A stretch of 64,000 nt of DNA. It comes from Promicromonospora umidemergens (GTDB lineage: Bacteria; Actinomycetota; Actinomycetes; Actinomycetales; Cellulomonadaceae). Both the position numbers and the translations under genes were made by a program. The stretch is from contig NZ_JAMTCT010000012.1 of the NCBI RefSeq assembly GCF_024171995.1, positions 62,001 through 126,000 of the forward strand, read 5' to 3'. The notes beneath the pieces are model-generated. The model was not told the origin of the DNA. It ran no database searches and saw only the letters and a program-made list of their open reading frames with translations. This document shows, piece after piece, positions 1 to 8,637 of the stretch (position 1 is its first letter; each line of letters starts with the position of its first letter).

Positions 1-831
1 CGCCTCGCCGTCGAGGATGCCGATGTCGACCTGCCGGCGACCACCGCCCAGGCGATGGCGCTGAAGAACGGCCAGCTGTATCTCATCGACGACGGCCGGG
101 TCGTCGAGCACGAGCTGCCGGTGGACCTGTCGGGGATCGATCCGACGGCGCTCGCGGTCAGTCCGGTGGCCACGCCGATCGTGGTGCGGGACGGCACGGA
201 TCAGATCGTGAGCATCTCGCCCGACGGCGAGAACGGGCCGGTGCCGATCCTGCAGGGTCCGGACCTGGCGGCGCCGTCGATCGACAACCTCGGTGCCACC
301 TGGACCAGCGGCGGCGTCGGTGAGCTGAAGGTGTACACCGCCGCGCTCGAAGAGGTCACCGTGGAGCCTGACTGGCTGAAGGGGCGCAAGGTGATCAGCG
401 TGTCCGTGGCGCCGGAGGGCTCGCGGGCAGCGATCGTCAGCGAGACACCGACGGGCACGCAGGTGCACGTGGCGGGCATCGTGCGGGACAACGAGGGAGC
501 GCCGGTCGACCTCGCGGCGACTCCGCTGGCGGTGGGCGCACCGGTCGACGACGTCGTCGAAGCACGCTGGTCCGGGCTCACCACGCTCGCGCTCCTGACG
601 CGGGACAACGAGGGAAAGTCCGGCATCTGGACCGCCGGTGTCGGCGGGCTGGCCGGTACCGGCGGCCAGTCGGCGAAGCTGCCGGGGCTCACGGACGTGG
701 CGCAGATGACGGCGGGCGTCACCGACGAGGGCATCCTGGTGGTCAGCAAGGACGGCGACCTGGAGCACGAGGAGACCGGCGTCTGGCAGCCGCTGGCCGA
801 GGACGTCGACCTCGTGGCGTACCCCGGCTGA
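1..831 (+). CDS. lpqB: LpqB family lipoprotein, C-terminal part
   Basis: The frame is open from the first base, so the N-terminus (signal peptide, lipobox, GerMN domain) lies outside the window. The 276 visible residues are beta-propeller-like repeats rich in Gly, Asp and Val, matching the C-terminal half of LpqB. LpqB is the lipoprotein partner of the MtrAB two-component system in actinobacteria and acts at the outer face of the membrane. Known relatives sit in an mtrA-mtrB-lpqB operon followed by comF and hpf on the same strand; here comF and hpf follow on the opposite strand. The assignment rests on propeller-like sequence plus neighbourhood. Confidence 0.8.
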   Translation, partial: RLAVEDADVDLPATTAQAMALKNGQLYLIDDGRVVEHELPVDLSGIDPTALAVSPVATPIVVRDGTDQIVSISPDGENGPVPILQGPDLAAPSIDNLGATWTSGGVGELKVYTAALEEVTVEPDWLKGRKVISVSVAPEGSRAAIVSETPTGTQVHVAGIVRDNEGAPVDLAATPLAVGAPVDDVVEARWSGLTTLALLTRDNEGKSGIWTAGVGGLAGTGGQSAKLPGLTDVAQMTAGVTDEGILVVSKDGDLEHEETGVWQPLAEDVDLVAYPG

Positions 832-846
832 CCCGGAGGTTCCGGG
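832..846. terminator. Small hairpin between convergent lpqB and hpf
   Basis: A 6-bp stem (CCCGGA/TCCGGG) with a 3-nt loop starts right after the lpqB stop in the 39-bp convergent gap. There is no clear T-tract on the plus strand, so termination is a guess from position and symmetry. Confidence 0.3.
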
Positions 847-870
847 TGAGCCGGGGCGCGGCCTTTCAGG

Positions 871-1545
871 TCACGTCAGGTCGGTGACCGGCTCGGCACC
901 GCAGGTGTTGTCGAGCTGGACCACTCCGAACGACCAGCCCTTGCGCTTGTACAGCACCGACGGACGCGACGTCTCCTTGTCGATGAACAGGTAGAAGTCG
1001 TGGCCCACCATCTCCATCTCGTAGACGGCGTCGTCGAGGGTCATCGGGTCCGCGTGGTGCAGCTTCTGCCGGATCACCACGGGCGAGTCGCCGATCGTGG
1101 TCTCCACGGAGTCGCCCGGTTCGGACAGTGCCGCCGGGGTCGAGATCTGCCGTTCGGGCGCGTTGCCCGATGCCTCGCTGTCGGAGTCCAGGATCTCGTC
1201 CAGAGGGCGGACGTCCACGGGCGGGAGCACCTTGTTGTTCCGGTGGTCCTTGCGCCGGTCCCGGGCGCGGCGCAGGCGTTCGTTCAGCTTGTCGATGGCG
1301 AGGTCCAGGGCGCCGAAGCGGTCGTCCGCTGCGGCCTCCGCGCGGATCACCGGACCCTTCGCGCGCAGCGTGAGCTCTACTCGTTCACGATTCTCGGAGA
1401 GTCGCGGGTTGTTCTCGTGCGTGACTTCCACATCCACCCGACGTACGTAGGGGGACAGCAGCTCGACCTTGGCGAGCTTCTCCTCCACGTGCTGGCGGAA
1501 GCGGTCCGCCACGTCCGTGTGCCTGCCGACAACGACAATTTCCAT
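871..1545 (-). CDS. hpf: Ribosome hibernation promoting factor, long form
   Basis: A 224-residue protein. The N-terminal about 100 residues match the HPF/RaiA fold that binds the 30S decoding region, and the C-terminal about 55 residues (HHADPMTLDDAVYEMEMVGH, then a KRKGWSFG stretch) are the dimerisation domain found only in long HPF, which pairs ribosomes into 100S particles. A charged linker joins the two. I chose the ATG at 1545 because the protein then begins MEIVVVGRH as in the family and GGAG lies 8 nt upstream; an upstream start would add 11 unconserved residues. It lies downstream of comF on the same strand. Confidence 0.93.
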   Translation of the reverse strand: MEIVVVGRHTDVADRFRQHVEEKLAKVELLSPYVRRVDVEVTHENNPRLSENRERVELTLRAKGPVIRAEAAADDRFGALDLAIDKLNERLRRARDRRKDHRNNKVLPPVDVRPLDEILDSDSEASGNAPERQISTPAALSEPGDSVETTIGDSPVVIRQKLHHADPMTLDDAVYEMEMVGHDFYLFIDKETSRPSVLYKRKGWSFGVVQLDNTCGAEPVTDLT

Positions 1546-1785
1546 GTGCGTATCTCCGCTCCGGGAACTCTGGGCCACGCCGTCCCTTGCCGGCGGCGTG
1601 CGCCCGTCCTACTCGTTATGGCACCCCCTGCTACCGGTGCCGGGCACGAACCACCTCCCGTCGCGTACGCCCCGACCACGTCGTCGAGGCTCGGATCCTG
1701 CGTGGAACATTCAGGCTAACTCCGTCGCCTGGGTAACGACAGCCCCAACGGATAGTGAACAAGGCGACAGAAATCTGTCAGGCTT

Positions 1786-2556
1786 TCAGGTTCTGACCAG
1801 GTTCCCGCCGATATCCGACGACGGGCGCCGAGCCGGACCGGCACCGTCCGCCGGGGGCGGTGTCGCTGCCAGCACCATTGCGCCCAGCACTTCGTGGCCG
1901 TCGTGCTCGAGGGCGCGCTCGACGGCGGCCAGGGTGGCCCCGGTGGTAAGGACGTCGTCCACAAGAATGCAGGCGGATCTTTGTCCGAGCGACCGAACCC
2001 CGCGTCTCGTCATGCGGACGGCGCCCGCGAGATTGCGTCCGCGGGCACGGGCGCCGAGGCCGACCTGGTCCCGCCCGGCGCCGCGACGAGCGAGGGCGGG
2101 CACCACCCGGGCGCGGATCCCGGCGTCGTGCAGGCCGGTGGCCACCGCCCGGGCCAGGACGGCCACGGGGTCGCGGCTCCGGGCCCGGCGGGCCGCGCCG
2201 GTCGACGGCACGGGCACGACGGCGGCCGGCGCACCGCCGAGCGCGGGGGAGAGCGCCGGACCGAGCCGGGCCGCTGCGCCGCGCAGCGCCGGCACGAGCA
2301 GCCGGTCCAGGTCGGCGCGCCCGCGGTCCTTCCAGTGAACGACGACGTCCCGTACCGGCCCGGTGTACGGCGTCAGCGCCCATACCGGTACGGGCGGGAC
2401 GCCGTCGAGCCGGTCCAGGCGGGGCGCGCCGCGCTCGGCCCGGACGGGTGACCCGGCCAGGAGGGCCGCGCACCGCGCGCACCACCGCACGTCGAGCTCG
2501 CCGCACGGACAGGCGACGGGCAGCAGCAGGCGGGCGAGCAGGCGGACGGGATGCAC
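1786..2556 (-). CDS. comF: ComF family phosphoribosyltransferase-like protein
   Basis: About 256 residues from a GTG at 2556. The N-terminus has a four-cysteine cluster (C16, C18, C26, C29 in CPCGELDVRWCARC) typical of ComF zinc ribbons. The C-terminal half is a type I PRTase with the PRPP-binding loop ILVDDVLTTGATL. Family members are linked to DNA uptake in naturally competent bacteria; in actinobacteria the role is unproven. The frame stays open upstream to 2910, but only this start gives a ComF-like N-terminus and avoids running into the divergent glycosylase gene. It precedes hpf on the same strand. Confidence 0.82.
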   Translation of the reverse strand: MHPVRLLARLLLPVACPCGELDVRWCARCAALLAGSPVRAERGAPRLDRLDGVPPVPVWALTPYTGPVRDVVVHWKDRGRADLDRLLVPALRGAAARLGPALSPALGGAPAAVVPVPSTGAARRARSRDPVAVLARAVATGLHDAGIRARVVPALARRGAGRDQVGLGARARGRNLAGAVRMTRRGVRSLGQRSACILVDDVLTTGATLAAVERALEHDGHEVLGAMVLAATPPPADGAGPARRPSSDIGGNLVRT

Positions 2557-2647
2557 CCGACCACCTTGGCCGACGGCGCCGCGTCGCGCCGCTTGTCCAC
2601 AGGACCCACCGGAGGGGAGTGTCAGTGGGTCGCGGCACGATGTTCTC

Positions 2648-3910
2648 GTGCAACCGATCACCCTGTCCCTGGACCAGGCACGCCGGATCGCTGTCGCGGC
2701 GCAGGGCCTGAACCGCCCACGCACCGACGGGCCGCGCACCATGCGGCACGTGCAGGGCGTGATCGACCGGCTGGGCCTGCTCCAGATCGACTCGGTCAAC
2801 GTCCTCGCCCGGGCACACCTGCTGCCCCTGTTCTCACGCCTCGGCCCGTACGACACCGACCTGCTGGACCGGGCCACGGCGTCGGGCAGGTTCGCCCGGC
2901 GAGCGGGCAAGGCGGCCGCCGCCGACCGCCGGCTCGTGGAGAGCTGGGCGCACGTGGCCGCCTACGTGCCGCCGCACGTATGGCCGCTGCTGGCGTTCCG
3001 GCGGCGGTGGTTCGCGCAGGAGTACGACTGGCGTGAGCTGGACGGCGTGCGGCTGCCGGACGCCCCGCAGGTCGCCGAGGTGCGCGACCTGATCGTGGCA
3101 GAGGGGCCGCTGTCGGCCTCGCAGATCCACGACCGGTTCGTCTCCGAGGGGCGCTCGGTGCGCCGCAAGCGGGGCACCTGGTGGGACTGGAGCACCGAGA
3201 AGCGTGTCGTGGAGCACCTGTTCTTCACGGGCGAGGTGGTCTCGGCAGGGCGGAACGCGCAGTTCGAGCGGTTGTACGACCTGCCGGAGCGCGTGCTGCC
3301 GCCGTCGGCCCTCGGGGAGGTGCCGGAGGCCGAGGCCAAGCGCGCTCTGCTGGAGCTGGGCGCCCGGGCCCACGGCATCGGCGTGGCACGCTGCATCAAG
3401 GACTACTACCGGCTCAGGGGGCCCGTGGCGGACCAGGCTCTGGCCGGCCTCGTCGAGGACGGGGTGCTGCTGCCCGTCCGCGTGGCCGGTGGTTCCGAGC
3501 AGTGGCTCCTGCACCGCGACGCCGTCCGCCCGCGGCGGGCCACGGGGCAGGCGCTGCTCGCGCCGTTCGACCCGCTCGTGTGGGAGCGCAAGCGGCTGGA
3601 ACGCCTCTTCGGGATGCGGTACCGGATCGGCATCTACACGCCGGCCGCCCAGCGCGTCGACGGGTACTACGTGCTGCCGTTCCTCGAGGACGCACAGCTC
3701 ACGGCCCGGGTGGATCTCAAGGCGGACCGCGCGGCGGGGATCCTGCGGGTGCGGTCCGCCCACTCCGAGCCGACGCTGACCGAGGACACACCGGCGCGCC
3801 TGGCGGCCGAGCTCGGCGCGATGGCGCGGTGGCTCGGGCTCGAGCGGGTGGCGGTCGAGGCCAGAGGCACGCTTTCACCCGCGCTGCGTGCCGTGACGGG
3901 CAGTCGCTGA
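2648..3910 (+). CDS. YcaQ-type winged-helix DNA glycosylase (HTH_42)
   Basis: A 420-residue protein of the HTH_42 (DUF1006) family. YcaQ-type members are DNA glycosylases that unhook interstrand crosslinks and remove bulky alkyl adducts. Residues 46-48 read Q-I-D, the catalytic pair of the YcaQ-like branch (Q-x-D), as opposed to the Q-x-Q of AlkZ. The conserved region around MRHVQGVIDRLGLLQIDSVN is intact and length is normal. The GTG at 2648 is preferred because the family begins with LSLxQARRIA; its ribosome binding site is weak, with a GGAGGGGA stretch only about 30 nt upstream. It is divergent from comF with a 91-bp gap. Confidence 0.85.
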   Translation: MQPITLSLDQARRIAVAAQGLNRPRTDGPRTMRHVQGVIDRLGLLQIDSVNVLARAHLLPLFSRLGPYDTDLLDRATASGRFARRAGKAAAADRRLVESWAHVAAYVPPHVWPLLAFRRRWFAQEYDWRELDGVRLPDAPQVAEVRDLIVAEGPLSASQIHDRFVSEGRSVRRKRGTWWDWSTEKRVVEHLFFTGEVVSAGRNAQFERLYDLPERVLPPSALGEVPEAEAKRALLELGARAHGIGVARCIKDYYRLRGPVADQALAGLVEDGVLLPVRVAGGSEQWLLHRDAVRPRRATGQALLAPFDPLVWERKRLERLFGMRYRIGIYTPAAQRVDGYYVLPFLEDAQLTARVDLKADRAAGILRVRSAHSEPTLTEDTPARLAAELGAMARWLGLERVAVEARGTLSPALRAVTGSR

Positions 3911-3935
3911 AACATGCGCCGATTAAACTCGGTGC

Positions 3936-5630
3936 ATGGTCACCGCTGCGATCTTCCTGGCCGTCACGGTCGCGGCCGGACTAGGGGCGGTGCTGCTCCG
4001 GCTGCCGCCCCTGGTGGGATTTCTGGTGGCCGGGTTCGCCCTGCACGCGGCAGGGGTCGCTGAGCCGAACTACCTGGAGACGGTCGCCGACCTGGGCGTG
4101 ACGCTGCTGCTGTTCGGCATCGGTCTCAAGCTCGACGTCAAGACGCTGCTCCGCAAGGACGTGTGGCTCACCACCGTGGCCCACCTCCTGGTCAGCGTCG
4201 CGATCGCCATCGGTTTTCTCGGCCTGCTGGGCGTGATCGGGTTCTCGATGCTTGCGGGCGAGGGTCTGGGCGTCCTCGCGCTCCTCGGGCTCGCCCTGTC
4301 GTTCTCCTCGACGGTGTTCGTGGTCAAGGTGCTCGACGGCCGCTCCGACCAGTCCGCGCTCTACGGCCGGATCGCCATCGGCGTCCTGGTCATGCAGGAC
4401 CTGATCGCCGTCGTCTTCCTGTCCGTGTCCTCCGACCATCCGCCGAGCCCGTGGGCGTTCGGCCTCGTGCTGCTGATCCCTGGCGCCTGGGTGCTGCGCA
4501 GGGTGTGGTCGAAGGTGGGCCACGGTGAGCTGCAGGCGCTGTTCGGCGTGGCGGTCGCGCTCGGCCCCGGTTACGCGCTGTTCGACGCCGTCGGTCTCAA
4601 AGGGGATCTCGGCGCGCTCGTCCTCGGCATGCTCCTGGCGGGGCACCCGGCCGCCACGGAGCTGTCGCGCAACCTGTTCACCCTCAAGGAGCTGCTGCTC
4701 GTCGGTTTCTTCGTGTCCATCGGCTTCTCGGGCCAGCTGACCTGGCAGGCAGCGGGGATCGGGCTGCTGATGCTGCTCATGCTGCCGTTCCAGGCCGTCG
4801 CGACGGCGGTCCTGCTGCGTCTGACGCGGCTGCGCAAGCGCACGGCGATCCTCACGGGTCTGGTGCTGACCAACTATTCGGAGTTCGGTCTGATCGTGGT
4901 CGCCGTCGGCGCGCAGGCGGGCATGCTGCACGACGAGTGGCTCGTGGTGCTCGCGGTCGCCGTCGCCGGCAGCTTTGTGCTGTCCTCGGCGGTCAACACC
5001 CGCGGTAACGAGTTCGCGATCCGGCTCGCCAAGCGCTTCCCGTCCAGGCCCAACGAGTGGCTGCACCCGGAAGAGCAGCTCATCGACGTGTCCGGTGCTG
5101 AGGTGCTCGTGCTCGGTATGGGCAGGGTGGGCCGTGGCGCCGTCCGCCAGCTGTGCGACGACTACGGCATGGCCGCCATGGGCGTCGAGCACGACCCGGC
5201 GCGCGTCATCACCCTGCGGAACGAGGGCTTCACCGTGGTGCAGGCCGATGCCACGGACATCGAGTTCTGGGGCCGGGTGCGCAGCGCCGGAGCCGTCAGG
5301 CTGGCGATCCTCGCCATGCCCTTCCACGCGGCGAACCTCATCGCGCTGTCCCAGCTGCGCGCGAGCGGTTTCGACGGCACGGTCGCCGCCGTCGCGCGGT
5401 ACGACGACGACGTGGCCGAGCTCGAGCGGCACGGTGCGGACGCCGTGTTCCACCTGTACGGCACGGCGGGGCTGGCGCTGGCCGACGAGGCGGCCGAGGC
5501 GGCGCTCGGCTACGCCGCCGCCGAGCGGATGCGCGACGCTCAGGCGCGGCGGAACGCACACCGGGACCAGGGGCCCGACCTGTCGCCGGAGTCGGCGGCC
5601 GAGCCGGTCGTCGGCGGAGGCCCGCTCTGA
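3936..5630 (+). CDS. CPA2-family cation/proton exchanger with RCK (TrkA-N) domain
   Basis: A 564-residue membrane protein. Residues 1 to about 365 hold roughly 12 hydrophobic helices of the Na+/H+ exchanger fold. Residues about 390-510 form a Rossmann TrkA-N domain starting VLVLGMGRVGRGAVRQL, which in KefB/KefC/YbaL-type proteins senses nucleotides and gates K+ or Na+ efflux. The short C-terminal tail is low-complexity. It begins 25 nt after the glycosylase gene and ends 7 nt before the convergent mrp operon, so two cation-handling units meet here. The ion and direction of transport cannot be read from sequence. Confidence 0.88.
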   Translation: MVTAAIFLAVTVAAGLGAVLLRLPPLVGFLVAGFALHAAGVAEPNYLETVADLGVTLLLFGIGLKLDVKTLLRKDVWLTTVAHLLVSVAIAIGFLGLLGVIGFSMLAGEGLGVLALLGLALSFSSTVFVVKVLDGRSDQSALYGRIAIGVLVMQDLIAVVFLSVSSDHPPSPWAFGLVLLIPGAWVLRRVWSKVGHGELQALFGVAVALGPGYALFDAVGLKGDLGALVLGMLLAGHPAATELSRNLFTLKELLLVGFFVSIGFSGQLTWQAAGIGLLMLLMLPFQAVATAVLLRLTRLRKRTAILTGLVLTNYSEFGLIVVAVGAQAGMLHDEWLVVLAVAVAGSFVLSSAVNTRGNEFAIRLAKRFPSRPNEWLHPEEQLIDVSGAEVLVLGMGRVGRGAVRQLCDDYGMAAMGVEHDPARVITLRNEGFTVVQADATDIEFWGRVRSAGAVRLAILAMPFHAANLIALSQLRASGFDGTVAAVARYDDDVAELERHGADAVFHLYGTAGLALADEAAEAALGYAAAERMRDAQARRNAHRDQGPDLSPESAAEPVVGGGPL

Positions 5631-5637
5631 CCTCGGT

Positions 5638-6024
5638 TCACTGACCCGGGCCGCCCGGAGCTGAGCTGTCCGCGTTCGGCTCCGGCTTCAGCGGGTCCAC
5701 GGGCTGGTCGCCCTTGGCCTGGAGGAGCACGGGCGCGACGTTCCCGGTGCGCAGGCCGGCGCGACCCACCATGTGCGCCCCGACGGGAGTCGTCAGGAGC
5801 TGGAAGACCGCGACCAGCAGGAGCATGGTCGCCGACGTCCAGTCCAGCAGGCGGAGCGCCACACCGGCGAGGAGCAGCAGCATCCCGAGCACCTGTGGCT
5901 TGGCCACGACGTGCATCCGCGAGAGCAGGTTGTCGAAGCGCACCACGCCGACGCCGGCGGAGAACGAGAAGAAGGCTCCGAGCAGCAGGCAGACGGCTGC
6001 TGCCACGTCGGTCACGACGGTCAT
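5638..6024 (-). CDS. mrpG: Mrp antiporter subunit G
   Basis: A 128-residue protein with three hydrophobic segments and the MnhG signature around GVVRFDNLLSRMHVVAKPQV. MrpG is a small membrane subunit of the multi-subunit Na+(Li+,K+)/H+ antiporter. The ATG at 6024 overlaps the mrpF stop by 4 nt, implying translational coupling. The C-terminal 30 residues are polar and Pro/Ser-rich, a little longer than usual. Last gene of the operon. Confidence 0.92.
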   Translation of the reverse strand: MTVVTDVAAAVCLLLGAFFSFSAGVGVVRFDNLLSRMHVVAKPQVLGMLLLLAGVALRLLDWTSATMLLLVAVFQLLTTPVGAHMVGRAGLRTGNVAPVLLQAKGDQPVDPLKPEPNADSSAPGGPGQ

Positions 6025-6362
6025 GGCGTATCCCTCCGGACGTCGTCGTGGTCGGCCGGGGCAGGCTCCGCCGACCCTCCGTCGTCGGGCTGCTCCCGCT
6101 TGGGCGGTTCGACGGCGGCGAAGCGGGCGATCGTCACCGACCCGATGAACCCGACCATCGACAGCACCACGAGGATGGGTACCGACTCCGTGCGCCGGGA
6201 CAGCGCCGCCTCGACCGCGATGGCGCCGACGAGCGCCGTGGTCAGCACGTCGAAGGCCACCGTGCGGTCCAGCATCGACGGGCCGCGCTCCATCCGGACC
6301 ACGGCGAGCAGCGCGCCCACGGCGAGGAGCGCGGTCGCCACCACTCCGACGGCGATCATCAT
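6021..6362 (-). CDS. mrpF: Mrp antiporter subunit F
   Basis: A 113-residue protein. Residues 1-85 form three transmembrane helices with the MrpF core RMERGPSMLDRTVAFDVL, followed by an acidic, Pro-rich cytoplasmic tail. The two adjacent ATG codons (6362, 6359) make the exact start ambiguous by one residue. It overlaps mrpE and mrpG by 4 nt each. Confidence 0.92.
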   Translation of the reverse strand: MMIAVGVVATALLAVGALLAVVRMERGPSMLDRTVAFDVLTTALVGAIAVEAALSRRTESVPILVVLSMVGFIGSVTIARFAAVEPPKREQPDDGGSAEPAPADHDDVRRDTP

Positions 6363-6973
6363 CGCTGTACCTCCTTGCCTGGCGTGGGTGCGGGCCGGTC
6401 GAACGGGTCGACCAGGCCGACCCGGACCAGCTCGTCGTGGGATGCGAAGGCACGCAGCACCCGCGCCTCCAGGGCCAGTGTCGACTCCCGCACTGCGTCG
6501 TCGCCGCCCGACCTGTCGAGGTCGAGCACGTGCAGCCGCAAGGTCGCGCTGGGCTGGTCGTGGTCGATGACGAGGGTGCCAGGCACCATGGACGACAGCC
6601 CGGCGGTCGTGGCGATGAACAGCTCGGACCGGGTCCGGAGCTGCACGGACACCAACCCGCCCTCCGGGGTGGGTCCCGGCGTCACCGCGGACCACGCCAC
6701 CTGGAACGACGCGAGCACGAGGTCCGAGACGAACCGGCCGGCCAGGCGGAGCAGCCGGCCCGGCCGCAGGGTCGCGGCCGTGCCGAACGGCGGCAACGGG
6801 AACGCCACGGCCACGAGCGCCCCCAGCGCCATGCCGGACAGCACGTTCGCCCAGGACAGGTCGCCCCACAGCAGCACCCAGATCACGGCGCCCACAGCCA
6901 TCGTCGGCGACAGCCGGGTGAGCCGTCGGGCCCGACGGCGCCACGGGCGCTCGGCCTCGTCGGTATCGGTCAT
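6359..6973 (-). CDS. mrpE: Mrp antiporter subunit E
   Basis: A 204-residue protein with an Arg-rich N-terminus, two hydrophobic helices and the conserved MnhE region TTAGLSSMVPGTLVIDHDQP. MrpE is needed for assembly of the Mrp complex. The start at 6973 overlaps the mrpD stop by 4 nt. Length is slightly above the family norm because of polar N- and C-terminal extensions. Confidence 0.92.
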   Translation of the reverse strand: MTDTDEAERPWRRRARRLTRLSPTMAVGAVIWVLLWGDLSWANVLSGMALGALVAVAFPLPPFGTAATLRPGRLLRLAGRFVSDLVLASFQVAWSAVTPGPTPEGGLVSVQLRTRSELFIATTAGLSSMVPGTLVIDHDQPSATLRLHVLDLDRSGGDDAVRESTLALEARVLRAFASHDELVRVGLVDPFDRPAPTPGKEVQR

Positions 6974-8637
6974 GGCCGGTCCTCCTCGGCGTCGCTCGTG
7001 ACCTCGTTGGACTCGCCCGTGCCACGGGGCGCCCCGTCGGGGAACACCGCCTCGATATAGGTGTGCCCGTCCATGACGGTGGCGGCCGCCCGCTCGGCGT
7101 AGTCGTAGAGCGGACCGGCCACCACGGTGAGGCTCACGCCGACGGCGACCAGCGCCGCCGTCGGGCCGACCATGCCCCAGGGCAGCCGATCCTGCTCCGG
7201 CAGGGGCTCCTTGTCGGTGGAGGCCTGCCAGAACGCCTTGTTCCAGGCCCGGATCATCGCGTACAGGGTCAGCAGGGAGGTGACCACGGAACCGGCGACG
7301 AGCACCCAGGCGAGCACGGAGCCGTCGAGCACGCCGGCCTCGAGCAGCCCCACCTTGCCGAGGAACCCGGACAGGGGCGGGATGCCCGCGAGGTTCATCG
7401 CGGGGACGAAGAACAGGATCGCCAGACCGGGCGCCAGCCGTGCGAGACCGCCCAGCCGGTCGAGCGACGTGGTGCCGCTGCGGCGCTCGATCAGCCCCAC
7501 GACCAGGAACAGGGCGGTCTGCACGGTGATGTGGTGCACCACGTAGAAGATGGCTGCCGCCGTGCTCGCCTGGGTGGCGAGCGCCACCCCGAAGATCATG
7601 TAGCCGATATGGCTCACCAGGGTGAACGACAGCAGACGTTTCACGTCGTCCTGCGCCACCGCGCCCAGGATCCCGACGAGCATCGTGGCGAGGGCCAGCA
7701 CGAGCAGGACCGCCTCCAGCTTCTCGTTCGACGGGAAGAGGAGGGTCTGGGTGCGCAGGATGGCGTAGACACCGACCTTGGTGAGCAGGCCCGCGAACAC
7801 GGCGGTGACCGGCGCGGGCGCCGTCGGGTACGAGTCGGGGAGCCACGCGGAGAGCGGGAAGATGGCCGCCTTGATCCCGAAGGCGAGCAGCAGGAGGGCC
7901 TGGATCCCCAGCCGCACGCCGGGATCGATGTCGGGCAGGCGTTCGGCGAGCTGGGCCATGTTCACGGTGCCCGTCGCGGCGTAGACCAGGCCGACGGCCA
8001 GCAGGAACACGATCGAGCTGAGGAGCGCGACCACCACGTAGACGCTGCCCGCCCGGATCCGTTCGCTGGTACCGCCGAGCGTGAGCAGCACGTACGAGGC
8101 GGCCAGCAGGATCTCGAACCCGACATAGAGGTTGAAGAGGTCACCGGCGAGGAAGGCGTCCGCCACGCCGGCGGCCAGGATCAGGTAGGTCGGGTGGAAG
8201 ATCGCGACCGGCAGCACGTCGCGGCGTCCCGACTCGTCGGCGTCCGGGTCCTGCGCCTCGAGCGCCTCACGCAAGAGCCTCGCGTTCTTCGTCGTCGGTG
8301 CCGTCCGCTCGTTGCTGTCGGCGATGCCCTGCGCCATCGAGTACAGGAGCACGCAGAGCAGCATGATGCTGCTGACGAGCAGCATGATCGCGGCCAGCGG
8401 GTCGGCCACCAGGTTGACCCCGACGGGTGCGGCCCAGCCGCCGAGGTCGACCACGACCGGCCCGTCGTTCGCCGCGACCACGAGGCCGGCGGCGGCCGCG
8501 ACCGCCACGGAGAGGGCGACGACGGAGATGACTCGCTGTACCCGCTCGTACCGGTGCAGCGCGAGTGCGAGACCGGCCGCGAACAGCGGCACCAGCACCG
8601 GCAGCGGCACGAGGGTCTGTACGGTCCACAGGTTCAT
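6970..8637 (-). CDS. mrpD: Mrp antiporter subunit D (NuoN/NuoM-like)
   Basis: A 555-residue polytopic protein of the proton-conducting membrane transporter family shared with complex I subunits. The core around LLLAFGIKAAIFPLSAWLPD carries the conserved lysine of the proton path, and VVHHITVQTALFLVVGLIER is typical of MrpD. A polar loop near residues 115-145 (rich in Asp, Glu and Arg) is longer than in the bacillus proteins. The ATG at 8637 overlaps the mrpC stop by 4 nt. Confidence 0.93.
   Translation of the reverse strand: MNLWTVQTLVPLPVLVPLFAAGLALALHRYERVQRVISVVALSVAVAAAAGLVVAANDGPVVVDLGGWAAPVGVNLVADPLAAIMLLVSSIMLLCVLLYSMAQGIADSNERTAPTTKNARLLREALEAQDPDADESGRRDVLPVAIFHPTYLILAAGVADAFLAGDLFNLYVGFEILLAASYVLLTLGGTSERIRAGSVYVVVALLSSIVFLLAVGLVYAATGTVNMAQLAERLPDIDPGVRLGIQALLLLAFGIKAAIFPLSAWLPDSYPTAPAPVTAVFAGLLTKVGVYAILRTQTLLFPSNEKLEAVLLVLALATMLVGILGAVAQDDVKRLLSFTLVSHIGYMIFGVALATQASTAAAIFYVVHHITVQTALFLVVGLIERRSGTTSLDRLGGLARLAPGLAILFFVPAMNLAGIPPLSGFLGKVGLLEAGVLDGSVLAWVLVAGSVVTSLLTLYAMIRAWNKAFWQASTDKEPLPEQDRLPWGMVGPTAALVAVGVSLTVVAGPLYDYAERAAATVMDGHTYIEAVFPDGAPRGTGESNEVTSDAEEDRP

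Noticed and set aside
3981-5561. Open frame antisense to the CPA2 exchanger gene
   Set aside because: Shadow frame; Gln/His/Arg-rich product without hydrophobic or domain structure.
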